Assembly: GCA_963744575.1 (NCBI GenBank)
Contig: CAVUUF010000014.1
Coordinates: 124,001-188,000 of the forward strand
Length of the DNA stretch: 64,000 nt
Source of the DNA: Palsa-504 sp963744575
GTDB lineage: Bacteria; Actinomycetota; Actinomycetes; Streptosporangiales; Streptosporangiaceae
Direction of reading: 5' to 3'
Below, in pieces: positions 32,022 to 40,022 of this stretch. Numbering within the stretch: the stretch's first letter is position 1; each line of letters begins with the position of its first letter. The notes beneath the pieces were generated by a model. It was not told where the DNA came from, ran no database searches, and worked only from the letters and a program-made list of their open reading frames with translations. Both the position numbers and the translations under genes were made by a program.

Positions 32022-33111
32022 CGGCGCCCTTCCCTGGTTGCACGATCTCGATGACCGCTTCGGCCAGCCACCGGTCCGCGTCGCCGCGCCCGAGTGAGGC
32101 GGCCGCCCCCGACATGTCCGCCACCTGGTCGATACTGACCAGCACCGGCAGCAGGGTGTCGCGGATCCACTCGGGCGACAGGTCCTCGTTGCTCACCAGC
32201 ATGCCGCCCCCTCGCTGCACGATCGGCAGCGCGTTCAGCCGCTGCTCGCCGTTGCCGATGGGCAGCGGCACGTAGGCGGCCGGCAGGCCGACCGCGGTGA
32301 GCTCGGCGCAGGTCATCGCGCCCGCCCGGCACAGCGCGAAATCCGCCGCGGCGTAGGCCAGGTCCATCCGGTCGATGAACGTCGTGGCCACGTAGGGCAC
32401 TCCGGAGGACGCAACCGGAGCCTCAGCGGCGTTCCGCGGGCCGATGATGTGCAGCACCTGGACGCCGCCCTGCCGGAGCCACTCGGCGGCCCCGAACACG
32501 GCGGCGTTCAGCGCGCGCGCCCCCTGCGAGCCGCCGGTCACCAGCAGCACGGGCAGATCGGGGCGCAGGCCGAAGTGCGCGCGGGCTTTGTCGCCGAGGC
32601 CCAGCCGGTCGAGCTCGGCGATCTCCCGCCTGATCGGGACGCCGAGGAACGTGCCGTTCCTGAGCTGGGTATCCGGATGACCGGTGAAGACGTGCGTGGT
32701 GAACCGGGCGCCGAGCCGGTTGGCCAGCCCGGGCCTGGGGTTCGCCTCGTGCACGACGATGGGGACCTTGCGCCGCCTCGCCGCGAGGTAGGCCGGAGTG
32801 GCCACGTACCCGCCGAACCCCACGAGCACCTCGGCCCGGGTCCGGTCGAGCGCGGCCGCGGCCGCGTTGACGGCTCCGGCCAGCCGGCCGGGCACCGTGA
32901 ACAGCGCGGGCGTCACGGACCTGGGCATCGGCACGGCCGGGATGAGCTCCAGCGGGTACCCGCGCAGCGGGATCAGCCGGGACTCCAGGCCGCGTTCGGT
33001 GCCCAGGCAGGTCACCTCGGCGTCCGGGTCGATCCGGCGCAAGGCGTCGGCCAGCGCCAGGGCTGGTTCGATGTGGCCGGCGGACCCGCCGCCGGCGAGC
33101 ACTACCCTCAT
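31981..33111 (-). CDS. murG: MurG lipid II synthase
   Basis: A membrane-associated GT-B glycosyltransferase that adds GlcNAc to lipid I. 376 residues. Signatures: VVLAGGGSAGHIEPALALADAL, VLVGFGGYVATPAYLAA, VVHEANPRPGLANRLGA, LVTGGSQGARALN, and the donor site FALCRAGAMTCAELTAVGLPAAYVPLP with GEQRLNA. The C-terminal 15-20 residues are a polar tail encoded within the murC overlap. It starts 7 bases after ftsW. Confidence 0.97.
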   Translation of the reverse strand: MRVVLAGGGSAGHIEPALALADALRRIDPDAEVTCLGTERGLESRLIPLRGYPLELIPAVPMPRSVTPALFTVPGRLAGAVNAAAAALDRTRAEVLVGFGGYVATPAYLAARRRKVPIVVHEANPRPGLANRLGARFTTHVFTGHPDTQLRNGTFLGVPIRREIAELDRLGLGDKARAHFGLRPDLPVLLVTGGSQGARALNAAVFGAAEWLRQGGVQVLHIIGPRNAAEAPVASSGVPYVATTFIDRMDLAYAAADFALCRAGAMTCAELTAVGLPAAYVPLPIGNGEQRLNALPIVQRGGGMLVSNEDLSPEWIRDTLLPVLVSIDQVADMSGAAASLGRGDADRWLAEAVIEIVQPGKGAGDSSAAQEPDRAG

Positions 33112-33118
33112 AGGTGCT

Positions 33119-34423
33119 TTACTTTCGGCGCTTGGATAGTCCGAGCCAGCTTAGAACGCGACGCGGCCAGCCGGGGCCACGTGCGGCCAAAGCCTCACGG
33201 GCGCCGGGCTCCATCCGGGCGAACGCCATCAGCATGCCGAGCGCGATCAGCGTTACCAGCAGGGATGACAACCCGGCCGAGACGAGCGGCAGCGGCACCC
33301 CGGTGATCGGCAGGACGCCGATCACCGCGCCGATGTTGACCACGGCCTGCATGACGATCCACGCGGTGATCGCGGCCGCGCCCAGGCGGCAGAAGACGTC
33401 GGGCACGCGCCGGGCGATCCTGAGCCCGGCGAAGGCCAGCCCGCCGTACAGGGCGGTCACGCACAGCGTGCCGACCAGCCCGAGTTCCTCGCCAATGATG
33501 GCGAAGATGAAGTCGCTGGTGGATTCGGGCACATAGCCCCACTTCTCCCGGCTGGCGCCGAGGCCCACGCCGAAGATGCCGCCCGAGCCGAGCGCGTACT
33601 TCCCGTGGATGCCCTGCCAGTTCGCGCCGGTGACGTCGCCCTGCTGGTCGAGGTAGCCGGTCAGGCGCTGGAAACGGTATTTCGCCGAGACGATCATCAG
33701 CAGCATGGCCAGGGCCATCAGGATCAGCAGGCCGCTGAAGACCCGCCCGGGGGTGCCGATGACCCACAGCAGGGCGAGGAAGATGACCAGCAGGATGAAC
33801 GTGGTGCCCAGGTCGTCACCCGACATCACGAGCAGGCAGAGCAGGCCGGCCCCGGGCATGAGCGGGACGAGCATGTGCCGCCAGTCGGCCAGCTGGCCGA
33901 GCTTCTCCTTGCGGGCCAGCAGGTCGGCACCCCAGACCGCCAGGGCGAGCTTGGCGATCTCGGAGGGCTGGATCTGCTGCCCGCCGATGTCGATCCACCG
34001 GGCCGCGCCGTTCTGCGACACGCCGACGCCGCGGATGAGCGTGAGGCCGAGCCCGACCACCGCCACGGCGAGCAGCGGATAAGCGAAGGCGCGGAACAGC
34101 CGCGGCGACGAGCGCGCCGCCGCCCACATCAGCGGCAGGCCCACGGCGGCGCCCAGGAGCTGCTTCTTGAAGTCGGAGTACGGCGAGAGCCCCGCGGTCA
34201 GGTCGAGGACCGACGCGGTGGACTGCACCATGACCAGGCCGAGCCCGAGCAGCAGCGTGGTGATGCCCAGCACGAGGTAGTAGGACGTGAGCGGCCGGTC
34301 GAGCAGCGCGCGCCAGGTGCCGACGCGGACCCTCAGGTCCCTGACGTCCCGCACGCCGCCCAGCACCGGCAGCCGTGGCGCGTCCGGTTCCGGCAGGTCC
34401 AGCTCGGCCAGATCCTGATACAT
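33119..34423 (-). CDS. ftsW: FtsW peptidoglycan polymerase of the divisome
   Basis: A SEDS-family protein of 434 residues with about ten membrane helices and a roughly 45-residue acidic cytoplasmic leader. Landmarks: VMVQSTASV, WIDIGGQQIQPSEIAKLALAVWGADLLARK with the functional SEDS motif, GDDLGTTFILLVIFLALLW, KYALGSGGIFGVGLGASREKWGYVPE, and PLPLVSAGLSSLLV. It polymerises septal glycan with FtsI. It is the first cluster gene after the interruption by plus-strand genes; murD, its usual upstream neighbour, is absent. Confidence 0.97.
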   Translation of the reverse strand: MYQDLAELDLPEPDAPRLPVLGGVRDVRDLRVRVGTWRALLDRPLTSYYLVLGITTLLLGLGLVMVQSTASVLDLTAGLSPYSDFKKQLLGAAVGLPLMWAAARSSPRLFRAFAYPLLAVAVVGLGLTLIRGVGVSQNGAARWIDIGGQQIQPSEIAKLALAVWGADLLARKEKLGQLADWRHMLVPLMPGAGLLCLLVMSGDDLGTTFILLVIFLALLWVIGTPGRVFSGLLILMALAMLLMIVSAKYRFQRLTGYLDQQGDVTGANWQGIHGKYALGSGGIFGVGLGASREKWGYVPESTSDFIFAIIGEELGLVGTLCVTALYGGLAFAGLRIARRVPDVFCRLGAAAITAWIVMQAVVNIGAVIGVLPITGVPLPLVSAGLSSLLVTLIALGMLMAFARMEPGAREALAARGPGWPRRVLSWLGLSKRRK

Positions 34424-34555
34424 GGTCCAAGTCTGTTGGCCGGCCCGCGGTAAGACCGGGACATCCGGCGCGTGTCGCCTAGATTTCGGCCACCGGAGTG
34501 CACCATGGCCGGGGGACAGTGAAGCAGCCTCGTTTATCTGGCATGATATGACCCA

Positions 34556-34735
34556 ATGAGCAGGTCAGAGTCTTCTCGTTTCCCGGTGACGGTTTCCTGG
34601 CTTCCGGTTACGCGCTGCGAGGTATGCGGGCGTTCCCTGGCCTACCGGCCCGGCCAGGCCAGCGCGGTACTGACTGAGCACTACAACCGGATGCATCCGG
34701 ATGCCCTCACCGACGCGCCGGAAAACAAGCGCTGA
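34556..34735 (+). CDS. 59-residue zinc-finger-like protein
   Basis: A short gene: MSRSESSRF at the start, then CEVCGRSLAYRPGQ and TEHYNRMHPDAL. The CxxC...HxxxxH spacing (17 residues between second Cys and first His) suggests a small zinc-binding module. ATG start; no clear ribosome site, so a leaderless or short-leader mRNA is likely. It is followed by a membrane-protein gene. I do not recognise a named family. Coding support is the codon-position GC pattern and the Cys/His motif. Confidence 0.6.
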   Translation: MSRSESSRFPVTVSWLPVTRCEVCGRSLAYRPGQASAVLTEHYNRMHPDALTDAPENKR

Positions 34736-34791
34736 CGGGTACCGCCGACCGAACCCGCCGGGTACGCTCCGATTACCCTGCGATGTGAGCA

Positions 34792-35343
34792 ATGATGGCG
34801 TCTTCCGCGCGACCGCTGGCCATCGCGGCGGTGACCGCCTGGGTGATCACCGCCAGCATCGGCGTCTACATGCTGCGTACCTGGGTGGCCCGCGGAGGCC
34901 TGCAGCGGCAGCGCGCCACCGGAGTGGGAGTCCCCCCCGCCGTGGTGTTCGGCCATGCCAGCGCCGCCCTCACCGGACTAGTGGTCTGGGCCGGTTTCGT
35001 CAAGACGAGGTGGGATCCGCTGGCCTGGACCGGCGTCGTACTGGTCACGGTGGCCATCGGTCTCGGCGTCTGCACGGTCACGCTGTGGACCCCGTACCCG
35101 GTGGTGGTCCCTGAGGAGGTTCCGGCGGCCGACCGGGTCGGGAAGACCGTTCCGCCGACTGAGGCGATAACCGACGAGATGATCGCCGAACTGCTCGCCG
35201 ACCCGTTCCCCGGCCGGCCGCGGCCCCGGCTCAAACTGGCTCCTTTCGTACCTGTGCTGCACGGCTTGGCCGCGCTGGCCACGTTCATGCTCACGGTGCT
35301 CGCCGCGATCAGCGCGATATTAGGTCTTTTTTGGGACCAATGA
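34792..35343 (+). CDS. Four-helix integral membrane protein, unknown function
   Basis: 183 residues. Helices at about 8-28, 48-68, 76-96 and 158-180, with a polar loop of about 60 residues between helices 3 and 4 (VPEEVPAADRVGKTVPPTEAITDEMIAELL). A nearby upstream ATG pair gives two possible starts three bases apart; TACCCT upstream may be its -10. No family recognised. It may be co-transcribed with the small zinc-finger-like gene before it. Confidence 0.78.
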   Translation: MMASSARPLAIAAVTAWVITASIGVYMLRTWVARGGLQRQRATGVGVPPAVVFGHASAALTGLVVWAGFVKTRWDPLAWTGVVLVTVAIGLGVCTVTLWTPYPVVVPEEVPAADRVGKTVPPTEAITDEMIAELLADPFPGRPRPRLKLAPFVPVLHGLAALATFMLTVLAAISAILGLFWDQ

Positions 35344-35387
35344 GCGGAAGCGGAGGCCTGCGGGACGGCGCCGTCCCGTTCGGCTCT

Positions 35388-35393
35388 TAGTCT
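35388..35393 (+). promoter_or_regulatory. -10 element of PIG-L deacetylase operon
   Basis: TAGTCT (TAnnnT) ends 6 bases before the ATG, leaderless spacing. It probably drives the four overlapping genes that follow. Confidence 0.5.
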
Positions 35394-35399
35394 GGGATC

Positions 35400-36233
35400 A
35401 TGGCAGAAACGCTGACGATGATGGCAGTACACGCGCATCCCGACGATGAAGCGTCGAGCACGGGCGGGGTGCTGGCGGCCTACTCCGCCCAGGGCATCAG
35501 GACCGTGGTCGTGACATGTACCAACGGCGAGTTCGGGGACGCGCCCGGCGGGGTCAAGCCCGGGCAGAACGGACACGACGAGAAGGAGGTGGCCCGGCAT
35601 CGCCTGGCCGAACTACGCGAATCCTGCGCCATCCTGGGCGTGACCGACCTGGAGCTACTCGGCTATCACGATTCCGGCATGCCGGACTGGGACTACAAGG
35701 ACCGGCCGGCCGCGTTCTGCAACATCCCGGAGGGGGACGTGGCGGCGCGCATCTCGGGCCTGATCGGCAAATACCGGCCGCAGGTGCTGATCAGCTACGA
35801 CGATCAGGGGCCCTACCAGCATCCCGATCACGTGCACGCGAGCCGCTGCGCACAGGCCGCGTTCGCGGACAGCGGGAGCGTGGCCAAGCTCTACCTCAGC
35901 GCGATGCGCGGCAGCGACTGGCGGAAGATCTGGGAGGCATTGCGCGAACTCGGCGCCGAGGTGCCCGACTTCGAGGACATGGACTCCGACCGGCAGCGGC
36001 GCGCGCTCGCATCCGAACAGCGCATCACCACCACCGTCGACATAAGCAAAGTGCTCGACCGCAAGCGTGACGCCTTGTTCGCGCACGGCAGTCAGATCTC
36101 CGAATCGTGGTTCAGTAAGATCCCGCAGGAGGTCGCCGAAGCCACCTTCGGGCGCGAGAACTTCATCCGGGTCAGCGACACGACCGGGGCCCCGCTGCCC
36201 GAGGATGACCTGTTCGCGGGGCTGCGGCCATGA
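35400..36233 (+). CDS. PIG-L/LmbE family N-deacetylase (MshB/Mca-like)
   Basis: 277 residues. Zinc and catalytic motifs: VHAHPDDEASSTGGVLA at the N-terminus and YQHPDHVHASR (about 139-149); GYHDSGMPDW is typical of the MshB/Mca branch. Relatives either deacetylate GlcNAc-inositol in mycothiol synthesis or cleave mycothiol S-conjugates. Overall it resembles the Mca-like group more than MshB, but the substrate cannot be fixed from sequence alone. It heads an operon whose next three genes are joined by 4-base overlaps. Confidence 0.85.
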   Translation: MAETLTMMAVHAHPDDEASSTGGVLAAYSAQGIRTVVVTCTNGEFGDAPGGVKPGQNGHDEKEVARHRLAELRESCAILGVTDLELLGYHDSGMPDWDYKDRPAAFCNIPEGDVAARISGLIGKYRPQVLISYDDQGPYQHPDHVHASRCAQAAFADSGSVAKLYLSAMRGSDWRKIWEALRELGAEVPDFEDMDSDRQRRALASEQRITTTVDISKVLDRKRDALFAHGSQISESWFSKIPQEVAEATFGRENFIRVSDTTGAPLPEDDLFAGLRP

Positions 36234-37123
36234 CCGCCGAGTCCTACGCGGCCGCGGCGGGGCTGGTCGAGCGGTCCGCCGCCGCGTACGCGGCGGCGGT
36301 GCCGGTCACGCCGGAGGACGACGGGTTCTTCGGTCCGGCGAGCGTGACCTGGCGGGTCAGCGCCGACCTGTCCGCGCCGGTGGCCGGGCTGCGTTCGCTG
36401 CTGATGCAGGCGCTGCACCCGCTGGCCATGGCCGGCGTCGACCAGCACAGCGACTGGCGGACGGACCCGGTGGGCAGGCTCGCGGCCACCTCGGCCTACG
36501 AGGTAACGGTCACGTTCGGCGACCGGGCCAGCGCCCGGCGGGTCGCGCAGCGGGTGCGGGCTGTCCACACCCATGTCCGGGGGGTGGACACGGTGACCGG
36601 CCAGCCGTACGCGGCGAGCGATCCCGCGCTGCTGCTATGGGTGCACGCCGCCCTGGTGGATTCGGGCCTGGCCGCCAGCGCCCTGTTCGGCACGCCGCTG
36701 CCGGCCGCGGACGCCGACGCCTACGTGGCCGAGATGACGGTCGCGGCCGAACTGCTCGGGGTGCCGCCCGAGATGATCCCGGACAGCGTGGCCGCACTAA
36801 CCCGGTACATCGCGGGCGTCCGCCCCGACCTGCGCCGCACGCCCGCGGCCGCCGAGTCGATGAGCTACCTGCTCGACCCGCCCGGCCTGGACGAGGACAT
36901 CGCCGAGCTGTGGCAGGACATCAGGGACGCCGCCGTGACGGCGCTGCCCGGCTGGGCCCGCCAGACGTACGGCTACCCTGAGCCGCCGCCGCCGACGGCC
37001 GAGCGCCGGACCGAGATCCGGCAGGCCCTCGGCGTGCTCGACGCGGTGTTCCTGGGCGAACCCGGCGTGCTCGAGGCCCGGCAGCGGCTGGCGGTGCGGA
37101 TCCGCGCGGCAGGGAAGAAGTGA
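36230..37123 (+). CDS. DUF2236/MpaB-type oxygenase family protein
   Basis: 297 residues of the family that includes rubber oxygenase Lcp and fungal MpaB. Conserved histidine-bearing segments: FFGPASVTWRVSAD, LLMQALHPLAMAGVDQHS, YEVTVTFGD, VRAVHTHVRGVDTVTG and LLLWVHAALVDSGL. Members bind haem; here the reaction is unknown. Neighbours (deacetylase before, ABC1 kinase after) overlap by four bases at each end, so the proteins are made together. Confidence 0.85.
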   Translation: MTAESYAAAAGLVERSAAAYAAAVPVTPEDDGFFGPASVTWRVSADLSAPVAGLRSLLMQALHPLAMAGVDQHSDWRTDPVGRLAATSAYEVTVTFGDRASARRVAQRVRAVHTHVRGVDTVTGQPYAASDPALLLWVHAALVDSGLAASALFGTPLPAADADAYVAEMTVAAELLGVPPEMIPDSVAALTRYIAGVRPDLRRTPAAAESMSYLLDPPGLDEDIAELWQDIRDAAVTALPGWARQTYGYPEPPPPTAERRTEIRQALGVLDAVFLGEPGVLEARQRLAVRIRAAGKK

Positions 37124-38574
37124 GGCTAGGGGCGAGAAGGCTGGCGATCGCCGCCGGGATAGGCGGCGTGTCGGTCGCGGCGCTGACGCTGCTGCGCGGG
37201 CACGCGGGACAGCTGCGCGGGCGCAGCCTGCGGGTCGAGCGGGGGCTGGCGGCGCTGCGGCTGGCGGCGCGCGGCGGGGCGCGGTATGCGAGCAGCGCGC
37301 CGCGGCTGTTCGCCAGCGCGGGCGAGCACCGGGAAGCGCTGCGGAACGACCTGGCATTGCAGACCGCCGAGGACGTCGCGGCCACCTTGGGGACGATGAA
37401 GGGCGTGCTGATGAAGCTGGGCCAGATGGCCAGCTACGTCGACGACGGCCTGTCTCCCGCCGCCCGCCGGACGCTGAGCCGGCTGCAGGACAGCGTGCCG
37501 CCGATGAGCCCGGAACTGGCGGCGCTGGTGGTCACGGAGGAGCTGGGTCAGCCGCCGGAGCGAGCCTTCGCGACCTGGGATCCCGAACCCATCGCCGCCG
37601 CCTCGATCGGGCAGGTGCACCGCGCGATCACCCACGACGGGCGGGCGGTCGCGGTGAAGGTACAGTACCCCGGCATCGCCGAGACCATCGAAGCCGACCT
37701 GGGCAACGTCGGGCTGCTGCGCCGGATGCTCAAGATGACCGCGCCGAGGCAGGACGTCAACGCCTTGCTCGCCGAGCTGCGCGAACGCGTCACCGAGGAG
37801 CTCGACTACCGCCGGGAAGCCCGTAACCAGCAGATGTTCGCCCGCTACTACGCCGGCCACCCGACGATTCATATCCCGGAGATCGTCGGCGAGCTGTCCA
37901 CCCGGCGGGTGGTGACCAGTGACCTGGCCGACGGCGCACGGTTCGCCGGACTCACCACCTGGTCACAGGCCGAGCGTGACCTGGCCGCCGAGACCATCTA
38001 CCGCTTCGTGTTCCGCAGCCTGTACGGGGCGCACGCCTTCAACGGCGACCCGCACCCGGGTAACTACCTGTTCCACGGCGGCGGGCGGGTCACCTTCCTG
38101 GACTTCGGCCTGGTCAAGCACTTCAGCGCCGACGAGCTACGACCGCTCGTGGCGATGGTCAGGCACCTGTGCGTGGACGACGACCCGGAGGGCTTCCGCC
38201 GGGCCATGGAGGACGCCGGCTTCCTGATGGCCGGTGCCCCGCTGCCCACCGACATGATCGTCGAGCACATGGCGGTGTTCTACCACACGGTCCGCGAGCG
38301 AGGCCCGCGGACCATGACCGGAGCGTACGCCTCGGCGGTGACCAGACGCTTCTTCGACTTCCGCAGCCCGCTCGCCGCCTACGTGCAGATTCCCAGGTCC
38401 TACGTGATCCTCCAGCGGATCAACCTCGGCCTGTTCGCGCTCCTCGGCGAGCTGTCCGCGACCGCGGACTGGCGCTGCATCGCCGAGGAGATCTGGCCCT
38501 TCGTCCAGGGTCCCCCGTGCACCCCGATGGGGGCCGCCGAGGCCCGGTGGCGAGCCACGGTGACCGGGGGATGA
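37120..38574 (+). CDS. ABC1/AarF/UbiB atypical kinase
   Basis: 484 residues. Hallmarks of the ABC1 family: GVLMKLGQMASYVDD (KxGQ), PIAAASIGQVHRA (Ala-rich loop in place of a P-loop), VAVKVQYPGI with the lysine, EELDYRREARNQ (ExD), FNGDPHPGNYLF with the catalytic Asp, and FLDFGLVK (DFG). An N-terminal hydrophobic patch may contact the membrane. Bacterial members support isoprenoid quinone or lipid metabolism. Actinomycetes make menaquinone rather than ubiquinone, so a UbiB role should not be assumed. GTG start. Confidence 0.9.
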   Translation: MRLGARRLAIAAGIGGVSVAALTLLRGHAGQLRGRSLRVERGLAALRLAARGGARYASSAPRLFASAGEHREALRNDLALQTAEDVAATLGTMKGVLMKLGQMASYVDDGLSPAARRTLSRLQDSVPPMSPELAALVVTEELGQPPERAFATWDPEPIAAASIGQVHRAITHDGRAVAVKVQYPGIAETIEADLGNVGLLRRMLKMTAPRQDVNALLAELRERVTEELDYRREARNQQMFARYYAGHPTIHIPEIVGELSTRRVVTSDLADGARFAGLTTWSQAERDLAAETIYRFVFRSLYGAHAFNGDPHPGNYLFHGGGRVTFLDFGLVKHFSADELRPLVAMVRHLCVDDDPEGFRRAMEDAGFLMAGAPLPTDMIVEHMAVFYHTVRERGPRTMTGAYASAVTRRFFDFRSPLAAYVQIPRSYVILQRINLGLFALLGELSATADWRCIAEEIWPFVQGPPCTPMGAAEARWRATVTGG

Positions 38575-38960
38575 GTCGCATGGCCGATCAGGATGACGTG
38601 CGCCGCATCGCCCTGTCGCTGCCCGGGACGCTGGAGTCCGGCCTCGGCTTCCGGGTGCAGAACCCCGCGGCGAAGAGCGGGTCCAAGCAGTTCGCCTGGG
38701 TCTGGCACGAGCGTGTGCGGCCTGGCCAGCCGCGGGTGCCTAGGCCCGACGTGCTCGCCGTCCGGGTGGCGGGCGAGGCCGAGAAGAAGATGCTGCTGGC
38801 CTCGGACCCGGCGAAGTTCTTCACCGAGCCGCACTACAACGGCTTCCCGGCGGTGCTGGTCCGGCTGCCCGCCGTGGCGGCGGACGAGCTCAGGGAACTG
38901 CTCACCGACGCCTGGCGCTGTCAGGCACCGCGCGGCCTGGTCCGGGATTCCGGCCTCTGA
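38571..38960 (+). CDS. MmcQ/YjbR family protein
   Basis: 129 residues. MmcQ/YjbR pattern: VRRIALSLPGTLESGLGFRVQ at the N-terminus, then KKMLLASDPAKFFTEPHYNGFPAVLVRLP and ELRELLTDAWRCQAPRGL at the C-terminus. The fold is like a double-wing DNA-binding domain, yet function is unknown. ATG overlaps the kinase stop as ATGA; a second ATG ten bases on has GGGGGA at good spacing and could be the true start. It converges with mraY. Confidence 0.85.
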   Translation: MSRMADQDDVRRIALSLPGTLESGLGFRVQNPAAKSGSKQFAWVWHERVRPGQPRVPRPDVLAVRVAGEAEKKMLLASDPAKFFTEPHYNGFPAVLVRLPAVAADELRELLTDAWRCQAPRGLVRDSGL

Positions 38961-38978
38961 GCGGGGCCTCGCCGGGGG

Positions 38979-40022
38979 TCAGCCGACGTAGAAGATGCCC
39001 AGGCCCAGGGCCACGCAGATGCCGGCGATGATCCAGAACCGCACGACGATGCTGGTCTCGGCCCAGCCTGCCAGCTCGAAGTGGTGCTGCAGCGGGGCCA
39101 TCCGGAACACCCGCTTGCCGGTCAGCTTGAACGAGCCCACCTGGATCACCACCGACAGCGTGATGATCACGAACAGGCCGCCGAGCAGGAGCAGGAGCAG
39201 TTCGGTCCTGGTGGTGATGGCCAGCCCGGCCAGCACGCCGCCGAGGGCGAGGGACCCGGTGTCGCCCATGAAGATCTTGGCGGGCGGCGCGTTCCACCAC
39301 AGGAACCCGGCGCAGGCGCCCATCACGGTGGCGGCCACGATGGCCAGGTCCTGCGGGTCGCGGACGTCGTAACACGCCTGGGCCAGGTAGACCGTGCAGT
39401 CGTTCCGCAGCTGCCAGATCCCGATGATCATATAGGCGGCGAGCACCAGGATGGCCGCCCCGGTGGCCAGGCCGTCGAGGCCGTCGGTGAGGTTCACGCC
39501 GTTCGACGTCCCCCACACCATGACGATGACCCAGAGGACGAAGAGCACCGGTCCGATGGAGATGCCGAAGTCGGCGTAGAAGGACAGGTGGGTGGACGCC
39601 GGGGTGAGGTCGTACCCGTCCGGGAACCTGATCGCGAGCAGCGCGAACACGCCGCCCACGATGGCCTGCCCGGCCAGCTTGGCCCCGCTGCGCAGGCCCA
39701 GGCTGCGCTGCATGTACAGCTTGATGAAGTCGTCCGCGAACCCGACCAGGCCGAGCCCGGTCATCAGGAACAGCACCAGCAGGCCGGAGGCGGACATGGC
39801 GTTGCCGGTGACCAGGTGCCCGATCAGGTACCCGGTCAGCGACGCGATGATGATCACCGTGCCGCCCATGGTGGGCGTGCCCCGCTTGGACAGGTGCCCG
39901 GCCGGGCCGTCCGACCTGATCTCCTGGCCGTAGCCGCGCCTGCTGAAGGTCTTGATCGCCAGCGGGGTGCCGAACAGCGCGACGAACATCGAGACGGCGG
40001 CGGACAACAGAACGGTCTTCAC
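38979..40022 (-). CDS. mraY: MraY phospho-MurNAc-pentapeptide translocase
   Basis: It makes lipid I on undecaprenyl phosphate. 347 residues, ten helices. Motifs: KRGTPTMGGTVII, GFADDFIKLYMQRSLGL with the Asp pair, TSNGVNLTDGLDGLATG, FMGDTGSLALGG, and the HHH region as MAPLQHHFELAGWAE. The start is GTG (VKTVLLSAAV), overlapping the murF stop as GTGA; upstream in-frame sequence is a shadow of murF. Next in the transcript should be murD, but the strand switches right after its stop. Confidence 0.97.
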   Translation of the reverse strand: MKTVLLSAAVSMFVALFGTPLAIKTFSRRGYGQEIRSDGPAGHLSKRGTPTMGGTVIIIASLTGYLIGHLVTGNAMSASGLLVLFLMTGLGLVGFADDFIKLYMQRSLGLRSGAKLAGQAIVGGVFALLAIRFPDGYDLTPASTHLSFYADFGISIGPVLFVLWVIVMVWGTSNGVNLTDGLDGLATGAAILVLAAYMIIGIWQLRNDCTVYLAQACYDVRDPQDLAIVAATVMGACAGFLWWNAPPAKIFMGDTGSLALGGVLAGLAITTRTELLLLLLGGLFVIITLSVVIQVGSFKLTGKRVFRMAPLQHHFELAGWAETSIVVRFWIIAGICVALGLGIFYVG

